A DNA stretch of 6,110 nucleotides, taken from assembly GCA_003488145.1 (NCBI GenBank), contig DNMQ01000168.1, positions 1 to 6,110 of the forward strand, written 5' to 3'. A model generated the notes under the pieces. That model made no database searches and was not told the origin of the DNA. It saw only the letters and a list, made by a program, of their open reading frames with translations. Position numbers and translations under genes: made by a program. This document shows positions 1 to 5,808 of the stretch, in pieces. The stretch comes from Pseudomonas sp. Its GTDB lineage: Bacteria > Pseudomonadota > Gammaproteobacteria > Pseudomonadales > Pseudomonadaceae. Every line of letters begins with the position of its first letter. The stretch's first letter is position 1.

Positions 1-78
1 TACTGGCTGAGCCAGGGCGCACAGCCGTCTGAGCGCGTTGCTCAGCTGCTGAAGGAAGCTGCCAAGGCCGCTGCCTGA
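1..78 (+). CDS. rpsP: 30S ribosomal protein bS16, C-terminal fragment (5' end outside window)
   Basis: The window opens inside a reading frame that runs 25 codons to a TGA. It reads YWLSQGAQPSERV and then an Ala/Lys-rich tail, which fits the C-terminal part of bS16, a small primary-binding protein of the 30S subunit. The YWLSxGAQPSxxV stretch is typical of the family, and the alanine-rich tail resembles Pseudomonas bS16. rimM follows after only 5 nt, the arrangement known for the rpsP-rimM-trmD-rplS operon, which supports the call. The start, promoter and most of the protein lie upstream of the window, so nothing can be said about its regulation. Confidence 0.93.
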   Translation, partial: YWLSQGAQPSERVAQLLKEAAKAAA

Positions 79-83
79 ATCGC

Positions 84-620
84 ATGAACGCAACGTCTGC
101 TCCGGTCGATGACCTGGTTGTCATCGGCAAGATCGTTTCGGTGCATGGCGTGCGCGGTGACGTAAAGGTCTATTCCTTTACTGATCCGATCGACAACCTG
201 CTGGGCTATCGACGCTGGACGCTGAGGCGAGGCGACGAGGTGAAGCAGGTCGAGTTGGTCAAGGGGCGCCTCCAGGGCAAGATCCTGGTGGCAACGCTGA
301 GTGGGTTGGATGATCGCGAAGTTGCGCGTACCTACGCCGATTTCGAGATATGCATCCCGCGTAGCGAACTGCCCGCCTTGGGCGACGGTGAGTACTATTG
401 GTATCAGCTTCAGGGCTTGAAGGTCATCAATCAGGCTGGGCAGTTGCTTGGTCAGATCGATCACCTGCTTGAAACCGGAGCCAACGACGTGATGGTCGTG
501 AAGCCTTGTGCTGAAAGCCTGGACGATCGCGAGCGCCTGCTGCCTTACACCGATCAATGCGTGTTGAAGATCGATCTGGTAGCGGGCGAGATGCAGGTCG
601 ATTGGGACGCGGATTTCTGA
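84..620 (+). CDS. rimM: Ribosome maturation factor RimM
   Basis: RimM is a cytoplasmic assembly factor that binds uS19 and helps the 30S head, including the 3' domain of 16S rRNA, to mature. The 178-residue product has the family's usual length. The N-terminal RimM beta-barrel covers about residues 10-95, with the conserved [15 protein letters not shown] segment at 15-29. The C-terminal PRC barrel begins around residue 103 with the paired tyrosines of EYYWYQL at 103-109, followed by GANDVMVV at 132-139. The ATG at 84 was chosen because it gives a family-like N-terminus 5 nt after the rpsP stop. No good Shine-Dalgarno lies at normal spacing (the nearest AAGG is about 16 nt upstream), so translation is probably coupled to rpsP. 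trmD follows 5 nt after the stop. Confidence 0.96.
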   Translation: MNATSAPVDDLVVIGKIVSVHGVRGDVKVYSFTDPIDNLLGYRRWTLRRGDEVKQVELVKGRLQGKILVATLSGLDDREVARTYADFEICIPRSELPALGDGEYYWYQLQGLKVINQAGQLLGQIDHLLETGANDVMVVKPCAESLDDRERLLPYTDQCVLKIDLVAGEMQVDWDADF

Positions 621-625
621 ACGGC

Positions 626-1378
626 ATGTCCGCTTTGCGCGTCGAGGTCATCAGCCTTTTCCCGGATATGTTCGCAGCGATATGTGACTACGGGATTACC
701 AGTCGTGCCGTGAAGCAGGGGTTGTTGCAGTTGAGCTGCTGGAACCCCAGAAGCTACACCGAAGACCGCCACCAAACAGTGGACGACCGCCCATTCGGCG
801 GTGGCCCCGGCATGGTGATGAAGATCAAGCCGCTCGAGCTTGCCTTGGCTGACGCCAAACAGGCTGCGGGTGAGACGGCGAAGGTGATCTACCTCTCGCC
901 GCAGGGGCGCCAGCTGAAACAGGCTGATGTCCGCGAGATGGCAAAAGAGGATGCGCTTATCCTGATTGCCGGTCGCTACGAAGGTATTGATGAGCGCTTC
1001 ATCGAAGCGCATGTCGATGAGGAATGGTCGATTGGTGATTACGTGTTGTCCGGTGGCGAGTTGCCGGCAATGGTGCTGATCGACGCCGTGACGAGGCTGC
1101 TTCCGGGCGCCCTGGGTCATGCTGGTTCCGCCGAGGAGGATTCGTTTACCGACGGCCTGCTCGACTGTCCGCACTACACGCGTCCTGAGGTGTATGCGGG
1201 TAAATGTGTTCCTGATGTGCTGCTCAGCGGCAACCACGAACACATCCGACGCTGGCGCTTGCAGCAGTCCCTTGGAAGGACCTGGGAGCGACGCGCCGAT
1301 CTTCTGGATAGCCGCTCGCTTTCTGGAGAAGAACAGAAGCTGCTGACGGAATACATCCGCCAGCGGGACGATAGTTAA
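626..1378 (+). CDS. trmD: tRNA (guanine-N1-)-methyltransferase TrmD
   Basis: TrmD transfers a methyl group from S-adenosylmethionine to N1 of G37 next to the anticodon, which prevents +1 frameshifting; the enzyme is a homodimeric SPOUT methyltransferase. The 250-residue product carries the trefoil-knot cofactor motifs: GGGPGMVMK at 58-66, YLSPQG at 89-94, GRYEGIDER at 116-124 and [18 protein letters not shown] at 132-149. Aligning by eye to E. coli TrmD puts the catalytic Asp (E. coli D169) at D172 in EDSF and the active-site Arg (E. coli R154) at R157. [10 protein letters not shown] and the RxWRLxQSLxRTW segment of the C-terminal domain are intact. The frame is open upstream of 626, but the ATG there gives the standard [16 protein letters not shown] start, 5 nt after rimM. 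There is no strong Shine-Dalgarno, so coupling to rimM is likely. Confidence 0.97.
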   Translation: MSALRVEVISLFPDMFAAICDYGITSRAVKQGLLQLSCWNPRSYTEDRHQTVDDRPFGGGPGMVMKIKPLELALADAKQAAGETAKVIYLSPQGRQLKQADVREMAKEDALILIAGRYEGIDERFIEAHVDEEWSIGDYVLSGGELPAMVLIDAVTRLLPGALGHAGSAEEDSFTDGLLDCPHYTRPEVYAGKCVPDVLLSGNHEHIRRWRLQQSLGRTWERRADLLDSRSLSGEEQKLLTEYIRQRDDS

Positions 1379-1387
1379 CGTATCGAT

Positions 1388-1407
1388 GGCAACCCACAGG
1401 GTTGACC
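1388..1407 (+). promoter_or_regulatory. Hairpin in the trmD-rplS spacer, just before the rplS ribosome-binding site
   Basis: In the 42-nt gap between trmD and rplS, CAACCC (1390-1395) and GGGTTG (1399-1404) form a perfect 6-bp inverted repeat around a 3-nt loop. GG at 1388-1389 can pair with CC at 1406-1407 past a bulged A, giving about 8 bp. There is no T-run, so it is not an intrinsic terminator. It ends two bases before the AGGAG ribosome-binding site at 1410-1414. It may protect or process the mRNA, or keep the rplS ribosome-binding site open. The structure is visible in the sequence; any function is inference. Confidence 0.45.
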
Positions 1408-1420
1408 TTAGGAGCACAGC

Positions 1421-1771
1421 ATGACCAACAAGATCATTCAGCAGCTCGAAGCCGAGCAGATGAACAAAGAAATCCCGCCGTTCGCACCGGGCGACACCGT
1501 TATCGTTCAGGTGAAGGTGAAGGAAGGCGAGCGTCAGCGTCTGCAGGCCTTCGAAGGCGTGGTGATCGGCAAGCGCAACCGCGGTCTGAACAGTGCTTTC
1601 ACCGTTCGCAAGATCTCCAATGGTGTAGGCGTCGAGCGTACTTTCCAGAGCTACAGCCCGATGGTCGACAGCATCAGCGTCAAGCGTCGCGGTGACGTGC
1701 GCAAGGCCAAGCTGTACTACCTCCGCGCGCTGTCCGGCAAGGCCGCCCGCATCAAGGAAAAGCTGGTCTAA
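1421..1771 (+). CDS. rplS: 50S ribosomal protein bL19
   Basis: bL19 sits at the subunit interface of the 50S particle and takes part in bridges to the 30S subunit. The 116-residue product has the usual bL19 length. It shows the N-terminal helix with PPFAPGDTV at 19-27, the basic beta-sheet segment with [12 protein letters not shown] at 44-55, and VERTF followed by YSP. It ends with the family signature around [14 protein letters not shown] and a lysine-rich tail. A strong AGGAG at 1410-1414 lies 6 nt before the ATG, unlike the weak sites of rimM and trmD. This fits the known E. coli pattern, in which the ribosomal proteins of this operon are made in much larger amounts than RimM and TrmD. It is the last gene before the terminator at 1792-1819. 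Confidence 0.98.
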   Translation: MTNKIIQQLEAEQMNKEIPPFAPGDTVIVQVKVKEGERQRLQAFEGVVIGKRNRGLNSAFTVRKISNGVGVERTFQSYSPMVDSISVKRRGDVRKAKLYYLRALSGKAARIKEKLV

Positions 1772-1791
1772 GACTAAGACCGCAGTTCCGC

Positions 1792-1819
1792 AAAAAAGCA
1801 GCCCTCGGGCTGCTTTTTT
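1792..1819 (+). terminator. Rho-independent terminator of the rpsP-rimM-trmD-rplS operon
   Basis: GCAGCC (1798-1803) pairs with GGCTGC (1808-1813) around a CTCG tetraloop. The stem is followed directly by six T (1814-1819) and preceded by six A (1792-1797), so the full stem can reach 12 bp. It starts 20 nt after the rplS stop. The A-run/T-run symmetry means it could also work on the opposite strand, although no minus-strand gene converges on it here. Confidence 0.95.
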
Positions 1820-1967
1820 CGTTTCTAGGGCCTGCTGATTCCGGCGGAGCGAGACTGGTGCCTGCGATTAGGGCGGCGATCGGATGAAGAGATTCCGATT
1901 CGTTTGCGCTCTGGCCGCGTCGGGACGCCTGTGGAAAACTGTTGCACCTCTTCTGATTGAAGCTGTC

Positions 1968-2864
1968 ATGCCTGCACTCGACGACCCCATCATCGACCGT
2001 TACCTCGATGCGCTCTGGCTGGAAAAAGGGCTGGCGGACAATAGCCGCGAGGCCTACCGCAGCGACCTCGCATTGTTCAACGGCTGGCTGGAGGAGCGAG
2101 GCGTTCGACTTGCGACCGCCGGGCGCGAGATCATTCTCGATCACCTCGCATGGCGTCTGAACAATGGTTACAAGGCGCGCTCCACGGCGCGCTTTCTGTC
2201 AGGCTTACGGGGCTTTTATCGCTACCTGTTACGCGAGGGCGAGATCGCCGTCGATCCGACGTTGCGCGTGGATCTGCCACGGCTTGGACGTCCCTTGCCG
2301 AAAGCGCTGTCCGAAGCCGATGTAGAGGCATTGCTGACGGCGCCAGATATCGGAGAGCCGTTAGGTCTGCGTGATCGCGCCATGCTCGAGGTGCTTTATG
2401 CCTGCGGGTTGCGGGTTACCGAGTTGATCAGCCTGACGCTCGAGCAGGTCAGCATGCGCCAGGGCGTGGTGCGAACGTTCGGCAAAGGCAATAAAGAGCG
2501 TCTTGTGCCGCTTGGCGATGAAGCTTTGCACTGGCTGGAGCGTTATCAGCGCGATGGTCGTGAACTCTTGCTCTCGGGCAAGGCCAGTGATGTGCTGTTT
2601 CCCAGTCAGCGCGGTGGCCAGATGACACGCCAGACCTTCTGGCACCGGATCAAGCTGCACGCGAAGGTCGCCGGTGTCGCCGCATCGATTTCACCGCATA
2701 CCTTGCGCCACGCTTTCGCCACGCACTTGCTCAACCATGGCGCGGATCTGCGCACCGTGCAGATGTTGCTTGGTCACAGCGACCTGTCGACCACTCAGAT
2801 CTACACCCACATTGCGCGAGCGCGGTTGCAGGAGCTGCATGCGGCGCACCATCCACGCGGCTAG
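1968..2864 (+). CDS. xerD: Site-specific tyrosine recombinase XerD
   Basis: XerD acts with XerC at the dif site, under FtsK control, to resolve chromosome dimers before division. The product from ATG 1968 has 298 residues, the same length as E. coli XerD. The N-terminal SAM-like core-binding domain covers about 5-90 (YLDALWLEKGLADN at 12-25). The catalytic domain carries the full active-site set: R149 in ACGLRVTEL, K173 in GKGNKER, H244 and R247 in SPHTLRHAFATHL, H270 in LLGHSDLS and the nucleophile Y279 in TTQIYTH. The numbering matches E. coli closely. The tail HHPRG is typical of XerD and argues against XerC or an integron integrase. The frame is open back to an ATG at 1884, but those 28 extra residues have no counterpart in the family. 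Only a weak GAAG precedes 1968. No convincing promoter was seen in the gap from 1820. Confidence 0.96.
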   Translation: MPALDDPIIDRYLDALWLEKGLADNSREAYRSDLALFNGWLEERGVRLATAGREIILDHLAWRLNNGYKARSTARFLSGLRGFYRYLLREGEIAVDPTLRVDLPRLGRPLPKALSEADVEALLTAPDIGEPLGLRDRAMLEVLYACGLRVTELISLTLEQVSMRQGVVRTFGKGNKERLVPLGDEALHWLERYQRDGRELLLSGKASDVLFPSQRGGQMTRQTFWHRIKLHAKVAGVAASISPHTLRHAFATHLLNHGADLRTVQMLLGHSDLSTTQIYTHIARARLQELHAAHHPRG

Positions 2865-2988
2865 GGCAGAGCGCCGGCGCTAGTAGGCCGTGGTCTCGGC
2901 GGCGGCCCAGAAAAGCAGCTAGCAGTTTGTAGGGCATGGCTATGATAGGCTTTGCGCCTTTCCCCGATTGTCGCTGCCAGGAGTTTCC

Positions 2989-3714
2989 ATGGGCGTGATT
3001 CGTTTGTTCGCTGCCGCCGTTGCAGGTCTGGCCAGCGTTGTTGTAATGGCCGCCGATCCGGATCAGGCGATTCGCCAGTCTTTGCAGAAGATCCAGCCGG
3101 GCATGCCCATCGAGGCTATCGCCGAGAGCCCGATGCCCGGGGTTTATCAGGTTCAGCTGGAGGGCGGGCGGCAGCTGTATGCCAGCGCTGATGGGCAGTT
3201 CGTCATCCAGGGCTATCTCTACCAGTTCAAGGATGGTCAGGCCGTCAACCTGACCGAGCAAGCTCAAAGCAAGTCGGTGGCCAAGCAGATCAACTCGATC
3301 CCGGCCAGCGAGATGGTGGTGTTCGCGCCCAAGGAACCCAAGACCCATATCACCGTATTTACCGATACTGACTGTGGCTACTGCCAGAAGCTGCACAGCG
3401 AGGTTTCGCAGTTGAACCGCCTCGGCGTTGAGGTTCGCTATGTCGCGTTTCCGCGGCAGGGCATGGGTAGCCATGGGGCCAATACCCTGACCAGCGTGTG
3501 GTGCGCCAAGGATCGCCAGGACGCCATGAACAAGGCCAAGGCGCGTGAAGATCTGCCCACAGCCAGCTGCGAGACGCCTATCGAAAAGCAGTATCAGCTT
3601 GGCCAGATGATCGGCGTACAGGGCACGCCTGCCATCATTCTCGCCAACGGTCAGATGATTCCCGGCTATCAGCCGGCGGCCCAGTTAGCAGAAGTTGCGC
3701 TTGCTGCCGAGTAA
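2989..3714 (+). CDS. dsbC: Periplasmic thiol:disulfide interchange protein DsbC
   Basis: DsbC is a V-shaped homodimeric disulfide isomerase of the periplasm that reshuffles wrong disulfides and is kept reduced by DsbD. The 241-residue precursor begins with a short signal peptide: R5, a hydrophobic stretch 6-20, and probable cleavage near residues 21-22. The N-terminal dimerization domain spans about 24-85, with MPIEAIAESPMPGVYQV at 39-55. It leads into a thioredoxin fold with ITVFTDTDCGYC at 121-132, so the active site is C129-GY-C132. C172 and C194 form the expected structural pair, with spacings equal to those in E. coli. The cis-proline loop is T213-P214. ATG 2989 is preceded by AGGAG (2979-2983) at 5 nt. 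An upstream in-frame start at 2968 lacks such a site and would spoil the signal peptide. It follows xerD after 124 nt. Confidence 0.96.
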   Translation: MGVIRLFAAAVAGLASVVVMAADPDQAIRQSLQKIQPGMPIEAIAESPMPGVYQVQLEGGRQLYASADGQFVIQGYLYQFKDGQAVNLTEQAQSKSVAKQINSIPASEMVVFAPKEPKTHITVFTDTDCGYCQKLHSEVSQLNRLGVEVRYVAFPRQGMGSHGANTLTSVWCAKDRQDAMNKAKAREDLPTASCETPIEKQYQLGQMIGVQGTPAIILANGQMIPGYQPAAQLAEVALAAE

Positions 3715-3784
3715 TGCGTTGAGGCCATTGGTCCGATTCATTCGGGCTGATTGCCGATAGTGGAACTGGCTGGCCTGATGCGTT
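3714..3784. repeat. Spacer bounded by a 7-bp direct repeat with an inner 6-bp inverted repeat
   Basis: ATGCGTT occurs at 3714-3720, starting on the last base of the dsbC stop codon, and again at 3778-3784. One base inside each copy lie AGGCCA (3722-3727) and its reverse complement TGGCCT (3771-3776). The symmetric layout looks like a very small element with short inverted ends and a target duplication. The repeats are short, however, and the inverted ends do not extend further, so chance is a real alternative. Confidence 0.3.
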
Positions 3785-4336
3785 CAAAACCCTAAGGGTC
3801 TGAATGAGGAGGGCGTGATGAAGCTCGAAGGTTCCTGTCACTGTCAGGCTGTGCGGTTCAGCCTAGAATCCGCGCAGCCGTATCCTTTCATGCGCTGCTA
3901 CTGCTCGATCTGTCGCAAGACAGCGGGTGGCGGCGGCTACGCGATCAATCTTGGTGGTGACTATCGCAGCCTGCAGGTCGAGGGGCGGGAGCATCTTGGC
4001 GTCTACCAGGCGCGTATCACCGATGCCGAGACTGGCGAGGTAAAGATCAGTGATGGTCGCCGCCACTTCTGTCGACACTGCGCCAGTGCGTTGTGGTTGT
4101 GGGATCCGAACTGGCCCGAGCTGGTGCATCCCTTCGCATCGGCGATCGACACCGATCTGCCCGTCCCGCCGGAGCACACGCATCTGATGCTCGACTCCAA
4201 GGCCAGCTGGGTAGAGCCGCAAGTACAGGGGCATGATCGCTGTTTTGCCGAATACCCGGATGAGTCGCTCGCGCAATGGCATCAGCGGTTGGAGCTTGAC
4301 GATGGGGGCGCGCCCGCCGCAAGGCGAGGCTGATTG
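3745..4336 (+). repeat. 9-bp direct repeat flanking the GFA-family gene
   Basis: GGCTGATTG is present at 3745-3753, upstream of the GFA gene, and again at 4328-4336, across that gene's stop codon and into the hom promoter region. The two copies bracket the one gene that seems extra in an otherwise conserved gene order. They could mark how the segment was gained or could allow its loss, but a 9-bp match can arise by chance. Confidence 0.3.
3818..4333 (+). CDS. GFA (glutathione-dependent formaldehyde-activating) family zinc protein
   Basis: This 171-residue protein belongs to the GFA/CENP-V family, small zinc proteins named after Paracoccus Gfa, which was reported to speed the joining of formaldehyde to glutathione. 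All seven family cysteines are present: C7-x-C9 near the N-terminus, C27-x-C29-xx-C32 in RCYCSICRKTAGGG, and C85-xx-C88 in HFCRHCASALW. By analogy with Gfa, C7/C9/C85/C88 would hold the structural zinc and C27/C29/C32 the second, catalytic zinc. There is no signal peptide, so it should be cytoplasmic. ATG 3818 sits 5 nt after AGGAGG (3807-3812); a GTG one codon earlier would be too close. It has its own gap on each side, between dsbC and hom. The true substrate is not known, as most family members are uncharacterised. Codon use does not stand out by eye. Confidence 0.9.
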   Translation: MKLEGSCHCQAVRFSLESAQPYPFMRCYCSICRKTAGGGGYAINLGGDYRSLQVEGREHLGVYQARITDAETGEVKISDGRRHFCRHCASALWLWDPNWPELVHPFASAIDTDLPVPPEHTHLMLDSKASWVEPQVQGHDRCFAEYPDESLAQWHQRLELDDGGAPAARRG

Positions 4337-4362
4337 ACTAAAAGCTGCTCCCTTCGTAATGT
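4334..4362 (+). promoter_or_regulatory. Candidate sigma-70 promoter for hom-thrC
   Basis: Immediately after the GFA gene's stop codon, TTGACT (4334-4339) matches five of six bases of the -35 consensus. At 17 bp spacing the -10 would be TAATGT (4357-4362), only a partial match; the alternative CGTAAT at 4355-4360 is closer in sequence but leaves 15 bp. Transcription would then begin around 4369, giving hom a leader of about 50 nt. The good -35 and its position support the call, while the poor -10 keeps confidence low. Confidence 0.35.
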
Positions 4363-4375
4363 GCGACTCTTTTGT

Positions 4376-4394
4376 CGACCGGCAGGTCCGGTCG
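4376..4394 (+). promoter_or_regulatory. Inverted repeat (hairpin) in the hom leader
   Basis: CGACCGG (4376-4382) and CCGGTCG (4388-4394) form a perfect, GC-rich 7-bp stem with a 5-nt loop, ending 25 nt before the hom start codon and 13 nt before its ribosome-binding site. A weaker competing stem, CGAC (4364-4367) with GTCG (4374-4377), shares two bases with it. There is no T-run, so it is not an intrinsic terminator. It could be an mRNA-stabilising 5' hairpin or a protein-binding site. Confidence 0.4.
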
Positions 4395-4419
4395 TCTCGC
4401 TGTGAATGGGGAGTTCAGC

Positions 4420-5724
4420 TTGAAACCGGTGAAAGTGGGCATCTGTGGGCTGGGAACCGTCGGTGGCGGTACCTTCAATGTGCTCGAACGCAACGCCGAG
4501 GAGATTGCCCGCCGTGCCGGGCGAGGAATCGAGGTTGCGCAGATTGCCACCCGGCACCCGAATCCCAAGTGCGATACCGGTACGACAGCCATCACGGCGG
4601 ACATCTTCGATGTCGTGAACAACCCCGAAATCGACATCGTCGTCGAGCTGATCGGCGGTTATACCCTGGCCAAGGAACTCGTCCTCAAGGCCATCGAGAA
4701 CGGCAAGCATGTGGTCACCGCCAACAAGGCGCTGATCGCCGTGCATGGCAACGAAATCTTCGCCAAGGCGTGCGAGAAGGGCGTAATCGTCGCCTTCGAA
4801 GCCTCGGTCGCGGGTGGTATTCCGGTCATCAAGGCGATTCGTGAAGGCTTGGCAGGTAACCGCATCAACTGGCTGGCGGGAATCATCAACGGCACCGGCA
4901 ACTTCATCCTCACCGAGATGCGTGAAAAGGGGCGCACCTTCGAGGACGTTCTCAAGGAAGCCCAGGAGCTCGGCTACGCCGAGGCCGACCCGACCTTCGA
5001 CGTCGAGGGCATCGATGCCGCGCACAAGCTGACGATTCTGGCGTCCATCGCTTTCGGGATCCCGCTGCAGTTCGACAAGGCTTACACCGAGGGCATCGCG
5101 CGCCTGACCACGGCTGATGTGAATTACGCCGAAGCGCTGGGCTATCGCATCAAGCACCTGGGCGTCGCCCGCCGCACCGATGCTGGCATCGAACTGCGCG
5201 TTCATCCGACACTGATTCCGGCCGACCGCCTGATCGCCAACGTCAATGGCGTGATGAATGCGGTCATGGTCAATGGCGATGCCGTCGGCAGCACGCTCTA
5301 CTACGGCGCCGGTGCAGGCATGGAGCCGACCGCTTCGGCAGTCGTGGCCGACCTCGTGGATGTGACCCGGGCTCTAACCACCGATCCGAACAATCGCGTG
5401 CCGCATCTGGCGTTCCAGCCCGACTCGCTGTCCGATCATCCAATTCTTCCGATCAGCGCCTGCGAGAGCGCCTACTACCTGCGCATCCAGGCCAAGGACC
5501 ATCCGGGCGTGCTGGCTCAGGTGGCAACCATTCTCTCCGAGCGTGGCATCAACATCGAGTCGATCATGCAGAAGGAGGCCGAAGTCCAGGACGGTCTGGT
5601 TCCTGTGATTCTGGTGACCCATCGAGTGGTCGAGCAGCGTATCGACGATGCTATCGCTGCGTTGGAAGCCCTCGATGATGTGGCGGACAAGGTCGTGCGC
5701 ATTCGCGTCGAACAGCTCAACTAA
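4420..5724 (+). CDS. hom: Homoserine dehydrogenase (TTG start)
   Basis: Hom reduces aspartate-semialdehyde to homoserine with NAD(P)H, the branch step towards threonine and methionine. The 434-residue protein is monofunctional, with no aspartokinase domain. It has an N-terminal Rossmann fold with GLGTVG at 10-15 and TANKAL with K103. The catalytic/substrate-binding region follows, with GYAEADPTFDVEG at 185-197 and DAAHKL at 199-204. By spacing, E188, D199 and K203 correspond to yeast E208, D219 and K223. A C-terminal ACT domain begins about 352 (YYLRIQAKDHPGVLAQVATI at 352-371), which suggests feedback control, probably by threonine. The start is inferred as TTG 4420: GGGGAG (4408-4413) lies 6 nt before it and the protein then begins MKPVKVGICG like Pseudomonas Hom. 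In-frame GTG 4402 and TTG 4372 lack a ribosome-binding site. thrC follows. Confidence 0.96.
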   Translation: MKPVKVGICGLGTVGGGTFNVLERNAEEIARRAGRGIEVAQIATRHPNPKCDTGTTAITADIFDVVNNPEIDIVVELIGGYTLAKELVLKAIENGKHVVTANKALIAVHGNEIFAKACEKGVIVAFEASVAGGIPVIKAIREGLAGNRINWLAGIINGTGNFILTEMREKGRTFEDVLKEAQELGYAEADPTFDVEGIDAAHKLTILASIAFGIPLQFDKAYTEGIARLTTADVNYAEALGYRIKHLGVARRTDAGIELRVHPTLIPADRLIANVNGVMNAVMVNGDAVGSTLYYGAGAGMEPTASAVVADLVDVTRALTTDPNNRVPHLAFQPDSLSDHPILPISACESAYYLRIQAKDHPGVLAQVATILSERGINIESIMQKEAEVQDGLVPVILVTHRVVEQRIDDAIAALEALDDVADKVVRIRVEQLN

Positions 5725-5728
5725 CCAA

Positions 5729-5784
5729 GCCGCAGGCCGCAGCTGCAGGCACGGAACAGCCTGATACCTGCAGCGCCAGCCTGC
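5729..5784 (+). promoter_or_regulatory. Structured spacer between hom and thrC (tandem repeat and nested hairpin)
   Basis: The 84-nt gap contains a tandem 7-mer, GCCGCAG twice (5729-5742). GCTGCAGG (5742-5749) and CCTGCAGC (5767-5774) form a perfect 8-bp stem around a 17-nt loop. Outside it, GCAGGC (5732-5737) and GCCTGC (5779-5784) can close a second 6-bp stem across 4-nt internal loops. An alternative small stem, CAGGC (5746-5750) with GCCTG (5759-5763), competes with the main one. No T-run follows, so this is not a standard terminator. It could set the hom:thrC mRNA ratio by processing or partial termination, but that is inference. Confidence 0.4.
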
Positions 5785-5808
5785 CGCTCGAACCGAAGGT
5801 TTGAACAA

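Noticed and set aside
557..625. N-terminal extension of trmD inside rimM
   Set aside because: The extra 23 residues overlap rimM and match no TrmD N-terminus; ATG 626 gives the standard start.
554..1417. 287-codon open frame on the minus strand opposite trmD
   Set aside because: It is a mirror of a well-supported gene in high-GC DNA. The translation has no recognisable domain, and trmD is complete and conserved on the other strand.
1931..1947. Possible sigma-54 promoter upstream of xerD (GTGGAAAACTGTTGCAC)
   Set aside because: GG and GC are separated by 9 instead of the required 10 bases, and the rest of the consensus is poor.
2918..2946. Possible dsbC promoter with TATGAT at 2941-2946
   Set aside because: The hexamer resembles a -10, but no acceptable -35 lies 16-18 bp upstream (GCTAGC at 17 bp), and the TG of an extended -10 is out of register.
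2731..3474. 247-codon open frame on the minus strand across the xerD end and dsbC
   Set aside because: It overlaps two confidently identified genes and the gap between them, and its translation has no family signature.
3789..3799. Short palindrome ACCCTAAGGGT upstream of the GFA gene
   Set aside because: The stem is at most 4-5 bp with almost no loop and no T-run; it is too weak to call a terminator or operator.
4359..4419. Threonine-type leader peptide for attenuation before hom
   Set aside because: The short frame from ATG 4359 has no run of Thr or Ile codons, runs on into hom in another frame, and no terminator with a T-run follows.
4282..5205. 307-codon open frame on the minus strand opposite hom
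   Set aside because: It is an antisense shadow of the codon bias in hom, with no known family features; hom accounts for the sequence fully.
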